Source: Xiphydria camelus (Eukaryota; Arthropoda; Insecta; Hymenoptera; Xiphydriidae). From it: a stretch of DNA of 64,000 nt. Positions 12,043 to 25,783 of the stretch are shown here, piece after piece. The DNA lies in contig OY783195.1 in NCBI GenBank assembly GCA_963678675.1, positions 6,148,001-6,212,000 on the forward strand, read 5' to 3'. The number at the start of each line of letters is the position of its first letter. Positions within the stretch are counted from its first letter, which is position 1. The notes beneath the pieces were generated by a model, which did not search any database, was not told the origin of the DNA, and worked only from the letters and a program-made list of their open reading frames with translations. The position numbers and the translations under genes were made by a program.

Positions 12043-13906
12043 TAGATGGACAAGGGCAACGAAATCGGAAAATAATACAATTACTGCTGGTAGACAATCC
12101 TGTATACGACAGCAGCCATGTTGTTATAATAACAATATTTTTATTGAAATGTAGTATGGCACGTAGATTTTGAGAAAAATTATTTCACTTCGCGAAAATA
12201 GATATTCAGGAGAAACTAGTAAAACAAATTTTCCAAATAGTCATAATTTTCCGTAAACATCATTGTTTAGAAAATATGGAACTGTATGGGACTCCTAGGT
12301 CCGCTTGAGATATAGACTCATTTACTTCATTAACTGAGAAGTTTATCGACTGTTTTTATGGTGGATTTTTATATCGAGATTTTTGAATAAAATAAGCACT
12401 TCAAACGGCCTTTCATTCAGAGAGAAAGTATTTGTAACTTTTAAAACAGGGTACACACAACAAAGATTTGAAAAAAATAGCCAATTCCTAATCACGAATA
12501 GAAAAGAGAATTTCGTTCGAGATTTTCTGAATTGACTACCTCCCTACTCAACCCTTCGTTTGTGAAATCGGGCATTAAACAGAGAGTCCGACCGTCGATT
12601 CTTTCGATCGAAACGGACCGGAGAATACATATATGTATATGCAATCGAAGACTATATCACAGGGTTTCGTACTTAATAGTTAGTCACTAGTTTTTCTCAA
12701 CTTTCCGTTTGCCGGAGCATCACGCGATTTATAGCCATGTACTATTTCACGGGCCTTCGGTGAGTCTTCTTTCCTAAGAAATTTTTACGGCGGAGGGGGC
12801 TGTAGCTTCGAGCAGGTAGAAGATAGCATTCTCTGTACAGTCTACAAAGAAGTCGAACGTTTGTTTTGAGTAATATATCGATTAATATATATACGCAAAG
12901 GAACAGGCGTGCACGCGAAAACATGACTCTAATTTTTTAATCAGCTATCTGATACGAGCTTCGAATTTTTGATGGATAACTCGTAAGTCTCTTTCATTCC
13001 GTACCTATGCTTGGCATCTGAGTATGAGAGGAATTGCATTTGAATTCCCAGTGGAGCGTGTATGGTCTTTTTCATTCTCGGCGCAACGAACCAGTTCTAC
13101 GCAGTTTTACGATACGCGTATCGTCCTTTCCGTCGCGATACGCGGGTATATTATGAATTATTGATAAGAAATACTTGGTATACAGGGAGCGCAGTTGAGA
13201 CTCGCGCAGAGTCGCTCGCGCTATGCTTCTTTACATCGATATCGGGTAGCGAACTATGTTTTATGTTTTTTGTTTGTTTGTTTGTTTGTTGTTTAATTCT
13301 GTCCTTTCTCTATGTCTCTCTGTCAAACGAAATATGCCAAAAATATTTATTTTTAACTTCCGCGGTGCAGGGTCCTTTGTCTACCGTAGTCTTAGAGTTT
13401 TAGGCGTTATAAAAGTTAGGCTTTCGGTGCGGAGATGGAGCACACCGTGACCGCGCAATATCCGATTCACGGTCCAAGCGCGTGTTTTGTCTCCCTACGA
13501 TTACATTAGAATAGACAACTGGAGATCCGACGCGCGTCCTTCGACGCGCGGTCTCGAATCGTGTCCCGGTTTCCTTTTTGTAAATCTTTTTCTCTGCGAT
13601 TGTACATAAGTAATGCGCGCAACGCGTCCTATTTTTCTCTGTCTGCCGATTTATCCCACTTCTCATCGATACTTTGATTTCATCCGTTGGACGTTGCGCA
13701 GTTGCGGGCAGAACGAGAGAAAGAAAGAAGGGGAAGGAAATAGAGACGTCTGGAGCGAAGATCCAGCCGTGAAATTTTTTTCAATAGTGATATCGAGCGC
13801 AATAATGATGAATGAAAGTGAAGAAGTACTTTAGAGAGATGTAGTGTCGATATAGAGAAGGAAGGGACGCTTCGTACAGAACATTGTCCGTTTGGATACC
13901 TGTATC
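12043..13906. other. Intergenic, no gene recognised
   Basis: Mixed-composition DNA without a convincing exon on either strand. It contains one TTTG microsatellite. Confidence 0.5.
13267..13291. repeat. (TTTG)n microsatellite
   Basis: Five consecutive TTTG units after a short T run. Confidence 0.9.
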
Positions 13907-14635
13907 TACAGACTGGACCAGAAATGATGTTCTAAAAGTAGATTGAATGAAAAGTAGGAAACAATCATAAGATGATTGGTATTTTACATAAAATTAAAGG
14001 AGGGATGTAAGTTTTTGAATAAGCATCGGTAGCAGCGATAAGAAATATGATTCAGCCCCTTCAGGTGGTAAGTTTGAGAAACGAGGCCTGGCCTTATGAA
14101 GCTCGAATGATAAATTCCGAGGAGATATATGAAAATTATTTGTATCGAAGCGGCTCCAAGATTTTCGGAATTTTTGTTCATTTTTTCGCAATAAGGGTTG
14201 TCGTCCATGTCCGGGGAATAAAAATAAAATGTTTAAATTATTTTTTTCGAAATTAGCGTTATCGATTTACCTTAAAGACGAGCTTTCGGAGTCCCCGTTC
14301 ATTTTTATGCAATAGAAGTAGTCGCCCTTGCTCAGAGGATACAATTACGAACTTGTAATAGTTATCAATGGTATCAGTGTGGTCGAAACCCCCTGAAGTG
14401 ACTTGGATACAAGTAATATCAAATCATTTTCATCCACTCGGAATTTAATATTGGGGACCATTTCTCAAACTTTTTACCAGAAAGAACTGAATCAGACTTT
14501 TCATCGCTGCTATCGGTGCTTGCTCAAAAACTTACATCCCTCTTCTAATTCTGATAAGTGCTAAACGTATTTAATGATTCCTTCCTATTTTGATTTCAAT
14601 CTACTTTTAGGACAGCATTTCTGGTCCAGTCTGTA
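13907..14635. mobile_element. TA-flanked TIR element, 729 bp, TIRs of 150 bp or more
   Basis: TA|CAGACTGGACCAGAAATG at the left is matched by the complement of the right end. Similarity continues through an AAAAGTAGATTGAA block, a GAGGGATGTAAGTTTTTGA block and a GGTAGCAGCGAT block. TA flanks both ends. The short internal ORFs do not resemble a transposase. Confidence 0.8.
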
Positions 14636-17600
14636 CACGCGATCCAATCTATTCTGCGTTCACTCACTTTACATTAATGTCGCTTACAAGATAAATTAAT
14701 ATCGAATCAAAGAAATAAGGAAACCGCTAAGAGTTTCCATTCCTCGATAAATCATTGGCTTCGGTATTTTATGAAGGCGCATGCAGAGTAGCGTGGAACG
14801 TGTCATTTTTGCTCAGCGCATCAATATCAAAATGTACGAGTCTCGTCGGATGTGCCACGACGACGCAGACGCCGTTCAAAATGATCATTAAGAGGGTGAG
14901 AATTGAAATGGCTCGCCGGATACTATTTTATCGCATGTAGGCTCGTCTAGTTTAACGTGCACCCATTTCGATCTCTTGTAACGTTCTGTTGAATCGCGAT
15001 TGCGGGATTCCAGTTTGGCGCAGAATTTGGGCATGAAATTATAGTCTATATATTCAATGTGGATATCAATATCTATCCAGTGGAAGTGGATTGAATCTCG
15101 CAATAATGAGACCAACGATGCTAAGGTTAGATCGTAGGATATTCGTAGCGTTAAAAGGTGCTTCCAATTTCAAAGTACCAATTCGGTGTAGCGATGTGAA
15201 TCGGTGTGGATTATTCGTATAACACGTCTCAGATTATATCAAACTTTAAATCTTACAAAATTTCGTAATCGTGTCATAAATGTGATGAATGTGTAGTTAA
15301 TTTATTAATTCGTATAACGTACGATATTAGAAGATTCGTTCCAAATTTTTAGCAGCGTATATCAATGTCGATCAGAATAGCATAGCGCACTAGACGGACG
15401 AGGAAAATGACTTCGCGCCAGAACTGGAACCCCGTAAACACGGCTTTGCACTCGCTGAATTTGCAAGGGCATAATTGCAAGCCTGGCGTTCGCGTAGCTC
15501 TCCTCGGTGCGTGCCCCCGCGCTTACTCGCAATTCGTTATCGCACGTATAAGCAAGCCATGTTGCATTTATTTAGTAGGAACGCGAGTTGGAAAAGTATT
15601 AAAGTAGTATTACCACAAGACTGAGGTTTAACGCGCGCATATTAAGCGGCGAGGAGTCGTCGAAATATTAAAGAAAAAAAAATGTAAACGCGAAAACACA
15701 CACCGTCGTTCGGTCCTACTCACGGCGGTTCTATTTTTCGAGAACAAAAAAAGAATCAGGAAGCAGTTCCGCTTGTCCTTTGTACATTCATTTCGACGCC
15801 GCAGCTTTCCGACTTCTATTCCTTCGGATGCCTTCGACGGGTTCACTTTTCAGTAGAGCGGCGAAGGGTGAAGCGGAATTCTATTTTTTACACGTGTGAA
15901 TAGATGATTTTAGAGTACCTGCGAAAGGGAGCGTCAAAAAACGGAACGATTAGCCATCACCAAAGGATACTCCGTTTCGGAAGCACTCTGAAGGGCACTA
16001 CTATTGCGCGCGTCTCTTTTTTGTAATTTTTCTTTTCTTCCTTCGCGGACAATCCGCCCGTGCGCGTCTTCTTAAGTGAATATCATGTATCGACGGGAAC
16101 ACTAACTATCTATTAGTAATATCTTATCAATCTAATCGACTTTCTATACCGGATTGCGGGAGCTGTATTTTCCAAAATGATAAATAGGGGTAGTATTTGA
16201 CCATGCGAGAAAAGGAAGAGAAAAGGGAAACGTCGCTCGAGCACGAGAGAGCTCGATGCGCGTGGATCGTAGTGCGTGGTATCGATGAATCTAATCGTGG
16301 TTAAGATAAGTGTCGCGCGAATTTTTCAGGTATATAGTATATAGTATGTATCGTATGCGACCGGAACATGTAGCGTTTAAGTCAAAGGATCGTCAGTGGG
16401 GCGCGTTTCCTCGCGCAGTCGTCACGGGTAGCTCCTTTCCCCGCGCTACAATTACGCGATACAATTACGATTTATCATTCATTAGAATCCGTCATCAACT
16501 GCCACTCGACTTGCCCCCACCTCGACTGCGCGAGAAACGCATCCGAATACGAAGGCGTTGCGTCCCTTTAGTCGACATTTCGCAGAGGAACTCTTGATTA
16601 TTTAAAAGGGGTCGAATAAAGGAACGCCGAAACGGTTCAACTTGCAGCGTTTGATCGTACACGATCGTTTAAGGAGAGTAGATTTCGTCGTAAAAAAAAG
16701 CGGGCAGTGAGTCTTTACACGTGTCACTTTGACAATTATTCTAATGCGTGTATCTCGTACATACGAAAAAAAAAAAACGGTGGGAAAGAAGTGTATTTCA
16801 GTCGGAGCGATTCCCGACCGCGCGACTGATCTTCGCGAAGCAAGATTCGAGCTCAATTTCTCGCGCGATCGTCGGGCGTGGTATTTACGTTTTTATGAAA
16901 TCGAAGGGAATAAGAACGACAATATAGTTTTTCACTTTGCCCCTATAGTTAATGGTTGCCGTAGCCGTCCGTTTTAGCATTGGCTCGCGTTTTCGAAGAA
17001 AACCGTGGCTTGATTCTGGAGTTATATAATGTTTTTAATTGAAGAAAACATTATTTTTTGGCATCAGCAGTTATTTCTCTCAGTGTAGAGCTCTGCTGTG
17101 GTGGCGATGTCGGAAGGGGCGATCGTGACGGCGCATTCGGACGCGATTGCGAAAAGTTCTTCAAATGCAACCAATCAGGGCACTTTGCGCGCGTAGTTTT
17201 ATCAATAAAAAGGTGGAATATAATTCAAGGGGCGTAGAGTGGACATGGAATTGTTTTCTCTTGCTCACGTTTTGTAGTCACTCGTCGGAATTTCGGTATA
17301 GCGTATATCACGACAGGGGCCGGAGAACATCGACGATCGGGAATCGCTTCGATTAACACATGCTAGTCAAGAAATTATGTAGTATCGTAGTCGTAATATA
17401 TTTTTATCGCAGCTGGGACTATGTATGTGATACTTGAGAGAGCCCCCAGGTGCGCGCTCGACGAAACGAACGACGATACGTCATTTTGAGGGAGCATAAA
17501 AGTTTCCGCGACTTTTGCGGGGGATCGTCTGCTTCGGAAGAACAGATCGGGCGATGACGTCGGGCGCGTCGCAACGGCTCTTAAAGTACGACAAACCATA

Positions 17601-20600
17601 TCCAAGAAAATGATACCATTTAATCGCGGCGTAGACTTAAGGAGGAAAGGGTCAAGGCAAGCTCGAGAGCGTCGATAGTCCGTTTCTCACTCACGATATT
17701 TTTCTGTATATAGTTATAGCGGCGATAGAAAGGCATGTAGATGAAATCTTCCCTTATAATTTTCCCCGACGATTCTCTGATTCTGTATATACAAGGTGGA
17801 AATCGCGCTCGCCTTCTATTGGGCAGCCTACGGTACAATTCGATTCCGTTCATGTCCTTCTCTTATATACATATATATACTGTAAGATTGCGCGGCCCGC
17901 TTTTTTTATTACGGGTCGCGCAGTCGCCGACGACTTCCGGTGTCGAAGAGCAATTCCATAGTAACATGAAAGGGGAGAAACATTTGAAACGATATACTTA
18001 CCAGTGATATACCTATACACACGGGAAGTTGAGAGTGGAAATTTTGCCCAATGCTTCTCGCATGCCCGTATACATGCATATACACACACACATATTATAT
18101 ATACATACATATTATACCGATTAAAAAGTTCTACTTATTATATTATACATTCGTCGTCAGCGACGTCGGCCTAACGAGGGATAAAATGCCGAGAGCATTT
18201 GAAATCCGGAGGATCACGGCCGCGCGTTCTCGCGGCATTTTTCCCCTGCGACGACGGGGAACGTCGGAGAAAGAGGGTGTCGAAACAATTATTTTCTGGT
18301 GGTTTGTTACTTACGCGCCGAAAGGATGTCGGGCGAAATATTTGTACATACACATATACAATAATAATAATAATCGAAAATCCCGTTAGCGACGTGTACA
18401 CACACCCGGATCGGGCTGTGCAACGCTTGCGTCGGAAGCGTAGCACCGACTGATTCTTGTTTCCGGTCGTAGCGACAGATCGATCGACGCGATACCGCGC
18501 GTCTCGTCGACGGGGATCGCAGCTATTTCAAACGCAACTTTAAGCGTGTAACTTTATAACAGTATACCGTGTACTTAGAGTGAGAATTCCATTAGGATAT
18601 ACATAGGACTTTACGTATGAATACAGAGTGCAGCATGTCAGGCAGCCAGGGAATAATAATTATATAATGAAATAGAAAGGGTGTGAAAGAAGTACGTGGG
18701 AGGATTTGCGGATCCGAAGGAATGTCACTTGTCGTTGCGAGATTCAGTTAAAAAGGGGAGCATCGTCCCTCCGATGCGTCGACTATCCCGAGTTTCGTCG
18801 TGGAAATGAATGATTGAAAGCACCCCATCAGAGTCTATCTATTTCAGTTTAGAAATTAATTTATGTTCGAGTAACAACTGGAAAAAAAGGATAGAAAAAC
18901 GTTTGGAAACGTTGTTGCAAAACAGAGACTTTCGTCCTCGTTTCACTAATATTTATTCGCGTTTAATTACAATATATATTTATTTAAGCTGTCTCAGTTT
19001 TCCTAATTGATTCACAATCGGACGAAAGCGTTGCTTTCGTTGGACGAACGACTCTCCTGATGCAACAGCAGCAACGAGACGCGAGACGCTCGAACTTGTC
19101 ACTTTTTCTTTTCTATTCATGGCGAAAAGTACGCGTAACAGAGCTTACAAGGCATATATGACGTACCAGGAGGAAACCTGGCACGGCGCACATATACAAT
19201 TTCATCCCGAGAGCGGAGCTAATCAACAAATCAATTATTGTCTTAAAAAGCGTTTTTTATGAAAGATGGAAACGAAGCAATTTAATTAATACGATAATAC
19301 GATAAGTGAAAATTATACGCAAATTGTAGTGGCTCGAGACTTTGATTTCCTTAAAGGGGGTAGAAAAGAATAAAAAGCATTTAAAAAATCTACATACACT
19401 GGCGTACCTATTTTTTTCCCTATAGTATCCCTTAATATTTCATAAAAGTTATTAGCTGCTAAGGTAGGAATGAGAAAATCCGTCGCGTTCCGTGGGAACA
19501 AAAATTATTTTATTGTAAATAACGATTTCTTTACAGTGAACGCGTAAAGAAGCGGATTGGCTAACGAAATATTTTTTCCTTTTCTCCCTTTTCTCTCATG
19601 CACGATCGCTCGAGATCGTCGGCAATAAATACAGGAAGTACGACAACGATATAAACGCGCGACAGTGAGGTTCGCGTTAAAAAAACATTCGTAATGCTGC
19701 GCGGATATACATAAAAGAGATCGTAGATATTTTGAGTTACAAGCGAGGTGTGTACAAAGAAATTGACGCCTACAAGAGAAACCAAAGAGCTTTTGCAAGA
19801 GCTTCTCAATGTGGACGTACGATCAGGCTACACCACAACGCTGGAATAATCTCGTTTCCACCATCATTATCTATTATTACTTTCAATGATTCCAAAGAAA
19901 TTCTTAAACGCTGTTTACTTAAAAAGTGCATCGGCAAATTGATCTGCCTTAATCTGTATTGAATCGTTGTTGAAATTGCTACTATTCTTCGAATTTAAAG
20001 CGTTTGAATATCGTTAAAGTATCATCGATCGGCGACTAAAAAAGAATGCAGTAGATGCGCAACTGACATTATTTATATACGTAAAATGTATACAAAATCG
20101 AATAGATTGTATTAATTATTAAGTCAAAGAAGAATCAAGTAAAAGGCATTAAATATCAGCAATGAAAAAGCTCTCTAATTGTACTAAATCCAACAAGAGT
20201 CATCAACTTGAAAGCTACTTTACGAGCTTCGGATATCAACTATAAAAAACGAGACTATTCGCAGTGGACGGTTAAAAAGTCGAAACCTTTTGGAACAGAA
20301 TACAACGTAATAATAACTTAACGAGCAGGATGCTACCTCACGCGGTTCACTCGCTCAATAAATCAGCTGCAGATTATAAGGGTAAGTATTATTACGTGGA
20401 GACGTATAACTAATAATAATTAAATACTTACATATACTGTCGCTATATAATAATATATATTATAACATCTTTCTATTGGCACACACGCCTTTATCTCTCC
20501 CCCTCGTTCCATTTCTAGCACAAAGCGTTAGTGTGTCGTTGTAGATCTATACAAAAATAAATAACATTTAAGTGCGATTCGGTATACAGAGATTTATAAG

Positions 20601-23600
20601 AAATTGCCGTAACTCGCGACGTCTCGTTGGCTCTTGATTATCGCTACCAATCGTGGTAGTCAGGGGCTAACGAAGCGTCCCAAGGTACGAGCGTATCCGC
20701 TATACGTAGATTCGTATGCACTTCGAATTTTATCTATACACGACACTCGTCGAATCTTCCAAATTTGGCTTTGTTGCCTTCGATTTTGCCTGGTATGTAG
20801 GTATACCTAATCACGCGTTTATTGGTAGATTGCTTTACATAATAATGCAACGTTAAAATGTAATGATGTAAAAAATGGCACGATTCGCAGTATGATCGAT
20901 CGATACATTTTCTCTGTTCTTTTTTGTTCGATTACCGATCGTCGAGACAGTAATTAATGTATAACCAATCCAAGGATCAAGAGTAGAGCAAGACTGACAG
21001 AGACACCCGCTTTAATCTTGATTATCTCGTTACCTATGCACTTTCGGTCCAGATTTGTATAATACTCTCTTGAAGATTGCACTTCAATCTACAAAAAAAG
21101 CTATAGATCAATGTGACTCAAAAGTTTATAGGTAAGAAGATAATTACGGACGAAGTCATAGGGTGTTTAGTGAAACACTTGAAAGTAAAATTTCTCGACT
21201 GCTTTGGATTTTTCAGTGCAAAAAATGCATCGGAAAGGACGGTCACACGATTAATTTTAGAAACCTCGATTTTTGGCAAAATTTTAAGGACATTCATCGA
21301 CGATACATGAATTAAATGTGCAAAAAGTACCATCTCCGTTTCACGCCACTGAGATTTTCCACTAGAATAGACTTTCTAAGTTTATTACAGACCTTAATTA
21401 TGCGCAACGAGTATTCTCTCGAATTCTGTAAGTACACGTAAGCACTTCTCCGTCGCCTTCTTCCGGGTATACATAAAATTTTCATGACTTCTTAGCGGAT
21501 GCAGCCGTCGATTTCGTGCTGCACAGATATACAATTTATCATTATGATTTAAAAGTACACGCTAAGTTTCTCTTCACCTCACCACTCGAGTGTACGACTA
21601 GGTGCTTCTACTAAAAGCTACTTAAGATATTAATATCAATTTTGCGAAAGGACCATGAAGATCTTCTTGAGCAATAGGGGCTTCGCGAGTCAAATCTCAG
21701 GAGAGCAAGGGTGACGATTCGATTAAAGAATTCTATGCGGTTGCAAGACGGGGATTAATATGCAGTCAAATTTTTCAATGACATCTTCCCATCGTCCTCA
21801 ATACTAAAATTTGTATACGGATGAGGAGCTGGAATTTTATACATGGCTGTATTGGATTCATAACCCCCGATAACATAGGAAATGACTACCCGCTCGCGAG
21901 ATATAAGGGTTAACCCTTTTTCTCTACCTGACGACTGCTTCGAACTGAAACTGGAGGCTATGCTCATAGCTTTCTAGAACAGATACTGTAGGGTAGTTCA
22001 AGTGTAGTCATTTTCTATATTTTGAAGGCTAGGAATTGAATGCCACAACGCAAAAAATTCCAGCTTCATCCATATAGAAGTTGCACCCAGTAATTTTTTA
22101 CAGAAAAGATTTTTGACTGGATGAAGTTCGGATTACATTCCCTTAAAATGCAGCATAAAGTTAACGTGGGTTTGTAGAAAAATTAATTATCTCTCTGCTA
22201 TTTTTTTAAAAGATTTATAGATCTCACTCTCTTTGGAGGTCGTGAGGAGCTTGAAAAGCTATGAACTATTAAGATCATTAGCTGTATACTGAAATTTGGT
22301 TGGAATGAAGAGCAATTTGATTCTTTTATGTAACTTAGTTATAATAAAAGTTCCACAATAATCGATTATAGACATTTTACTTATGGAAACGTTGTTTCAG
22401 TTTAAAATAGCTTTGCCAATAAGACGACATTGGCGACGGGTCAACGATGGGCAAAGAATTCGATGGGAACTCCTAACGATGAAGAAAAGTTGGCGCTATA
22501 ATTATTTCGTTAACCTTCCAAGTACATCAAGATATGTACTTCATATCGAATTTTTGAGACGATGAAAATGCATTTTTTTACAATCTAACGGCACTTGCAG
22601 TACCTATATGAGATTACAAAATATATAATTCGAGGGAAATCGCGTCGCTTCAAACTCGAGCTTTTTGGTCTAAACATTCTAAAATAGTACAAAAGCACTG
22701 ACATCAAAACAGTCTCTTTGCTCGTACTCCAAGCGAACTCAGCAAAAAAATCTCGATTTTAGTTCGAGATAACTATAATATTTTTCAACTTTAGTTAGTG
22801 ACCGAGAAATTAGACTGCTTAGTCTCTTTAAAATGCGCATTATAATTTACAATTTTGCTGTCCGAGATGATCTTCATGGTATTGCCACTCCATTCGATCG
22901 ATCATCGTCGAATCGAATATCGTCCCTTCATTGATCTTCGATCATTTCAGTTGTGATGCTATCTAGAATGTCCTATTTTGCTATGTCAACTTTTTAATTC
23001 ATTTTTTTTTAGTTTCTCCCAGAAATCATGAACTTCTGACGCTCGCGACGTCTCCGTTCTTCGGCATTCGTCTCGAGCGGAGACAGATTATTATCTTCCT
23101 AAGACTTATAAATTTTTAAGAAAATAAAAGCTCCTCTTTCTTTTCCGTTGGTTATTAACATCCCGTTCGTATATTCTTTTTTCTCCTTTTGACACTACAT
23201 TGATTAAATTGAACGGTGCTCATTTACATGGTAATATATTATCGTACTGCACGTGGGTTACTTATAACAATCGAAAGCATCGCTTTGTCGTCAAGAGCTT
23301 AAAAGTTAATCCGTAAGTGAAAAGTAACTAGAACTTGAGCCCTGAGGATGCTCTTGGAATTGGAGTCATTCTGCGGACTAGACTAGAGATCTGCAACGTT
23401 TGCTACTTCAGGGCGACAAAAGCTGAAATATTTAATCGATCGCGTGATCCTACATGAAATGCCGTCAGTCATTACGTGCGTAAATGACACTTATGCTCCG
23501 CAAAGATTCATTGAGTAAGCTGTAGTGCTTCGTTAAAAGGTATACGTGAAAGAGCATACGGCCGAATGAAGGAGTTGGACATTCAATAATTCTTCTTCTT

Positions 23601-24276
23601 CTTAATACCCTGTTCAACATTTAAAGATAACTAGGCAATAATGCGTTAGTGCGACAAGCTTCGTTGAATTTAATATAATTATAGGCCGAGGAATACGGGG
23701 TTGTATCATTGAATTCGAATCTTTTCTTGATTTTATTGTAAAATAAGTATTTCTACTTAGATTTTGTTTAAGTTCAGCGAGCTTCTTCGTCGATTTACGA
23801 CTGTATAATGGATTTGTTTGACATCACTATAGCCAAAATACTGATTCGAGGTGCAAGCCATATTATAACAAGCTCATTTAATGACTCAGCGGGATAAATA
23901 CTATTTCAATGTCATCGTACAACCCCAGTCAACTTTCCATCAATCGATATTTTTGAGAAATTCGGAAAATGTCGAATACTACAAAACAATACTGATCAAC
24001 ACACAAAGACAAGATTTTGAGGCCCTCTACAAACATATTATTTCTCATTCCGCGTAGAATTGCGCAATTCTCCACCGATTTCATTTACCCTGGCGAATTT
24101 GTTTCTTTTTTCGTTTTCTGCCGAATCGGTCAATGGTTCCTTAAAAACGCAGGTCGCTACCAACACATATGTGTACCTTATCACCCATATAATGCATATC
24201 TCATCGCCTATAAAGACCAGACGAAACAACTAACCCTAACTTCACGAGAAAATCAGTCAAATTGAAAATGCGACTC
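14636..24276. other. Long convergent intergenic interval
   Basis: Lies between the 3' ends of the plus-strand Dok-7-like gene and the minus-strand PPP4R4 gene. I see no exon with a good acceptor, donor and protein similarity. 15.4-19.2 kb is relatively CpG-rich and low in obvious repeats; 20-24.2 kb is AT-rich. Long 3' UTRs of either flanking gene or a non-coding RNA are possible. A minus-strand AATAAA at 23732-23737 is a candidate poly(A) signal for PPP4R4. Confidence 0.5.
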
Positions 24277-25783
24277 TTAGAGCTTCTTCCTCTGTAATCG
24301 CACGGGTAACTTGCTGTCCCTCGATCTGGGACTCCCGGCCCTGCTGCACGGCGTCGTTTGACAGTGTAAAAATTTTTGGCAAATCTTGTCGACCTCTTCG
24401 TCGCTCGAGCTAAATCTACCCAAGAATCGCTCTCCGGGAGAGCCGCGGACGTCCTCTCGACTGTCCCTGCTGTAGGAGGAACGCGGTCCAGATCTGACAG
24501 GACTGGAAGCTCTCGTGGTAGGCGCCGTCCTGCTGCCGGATGCGAGGCCACTTCTCAAAGGAATCTTACTCGAGCCCTGATTGTGGTTCACGTCCAACGT
24601 GGAGTACCTCTTCACCAACCGACTGTTTCGTTCGACGGGCGTGTAATCGGTTACTTCGACGCTGTGACGCTTCATCTTCTGCTGCTTCGCGTCCCTCGCT
24701 TCCAAGAACCTCGAAGTGTAATTCACGGAATGCCTCTTGCTTCGATCGATGACGCTTTTCGATTGCGGCGGCTTCGTCGCCTTGTCCTTGTCCAGTATCA
24801 AAGAGTTCCTCTTCGACTTATCTTCGGCCTTGCCCTGGTTGCCCTCGTAACCGAAACGCGCCCTGCCCTGGCAAGATCCCGAGTACCTCTTCGTCCTCGA
24901 CTCCTCCTTCGCCGCGAATTGAGGCTCCTCCGATTTCCCTCGTCCCAATCGCGACCTCGATCCGTCCTCGTAGTCCCCGGAACCCCTGTTGTCCTTGGCA
25001 CGATCGACGCCGCTCGTCATCCGGCCCGATTTGGCACAGTCCTCGTACTCCACCGAGTGTCTCTTCGTCTTGCCCTTCTCGAAACCGACCGCCACGCCAC
25101 TGCTGTTCCGGCGCGTTCTGTCCGCGCTCCCTTCGCGTCGATTGCGATAGATGATGTCTTGCAAGTTCGGAATTTTCGAGGTGCTCTGACTGGAGGACAA
25201 TTGCGCCGGTATCCGAATCCCGGCGTCCACGAGGAACTCGTCGTCCAGCAGCGACACCGGGATCTCCGGCATCGAGCTGAAGGCCCAACAAGAGTTGTAA
25301 TGAGCGGCGTTAGTCAGCGCTCTGAGTGCCGCCAGATCCGGAGCTTTGTCTTTGCTAGAGAGGTGCTCCCGTGTTAGTAGGACATTCTGGAGGAACTCGT
25401 GCCTGTCCTCCCGCAGCTGGGTTAGTAACAGAGACTTGGTGAAGTCGGAAGTGGAAGGATAGTGCGCGTCGTCCTCTCGCGACGATGACGACGGCGCGCT
25501 GCCGCCGGCTTCCGAGTAATTCGCATCGGCGCAGGAACAATGCGGTTCGTTCGCTCTGTATTCTCCGCGTTCGCACAGATCTGATGCGAGACGCGTTTGA
25601 AAGGTGCGCTCGGCCAATTCGTGACAATCGCATCGTGGCCTCTGCGACATGCAGTCATGGCCCTCGCTAGGGCTTGCCGAGTTTAAGCTAATGTTAGGCT
25701 CGGATCGACCAATCCTCTCCCAAGGATGGGTTAAGAGCATGCTGTTAGATGTTAGACGCGCCCAACTCGATGTTAGGTTGTTG
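24277..25783 (-). CDS. PPP4R4: PPP4R4 last exon: disordered basic/serine tail
   Basis: Acceptor GTACTTCTAG before AGC-AAC (SNNLTSSWARLTSNS), then 502 residues to the stop at 24277. The first third has a cysteine-rich patch and a helix around HEFLQNVLLTREHLSS. The middle carries RRNS, KRHSVEYED, KRYSGS, KRNSLI, KRHSVNY, KRHSVEV and KRYSTLDV between about 25100 and 24600. The end is R/S-rich. Residue use is very different from the HEAT body. Confidence 0.88.

Noticed and set aside
13062..13450. ORFs around 13.1-13.4 kb with hydrophobic stretches
   Set aside because: The hydrophobic segment comes from a TTTG microsatellite and T-rich sequence; there is no splice or start context.
24376..25377. 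333-codon plus-strand ORF antisense to the PPP4R4 tail
   Set aside because: Low-complexity R/L/V-rich shadow of the long minus-strand exon; no domain or motif.
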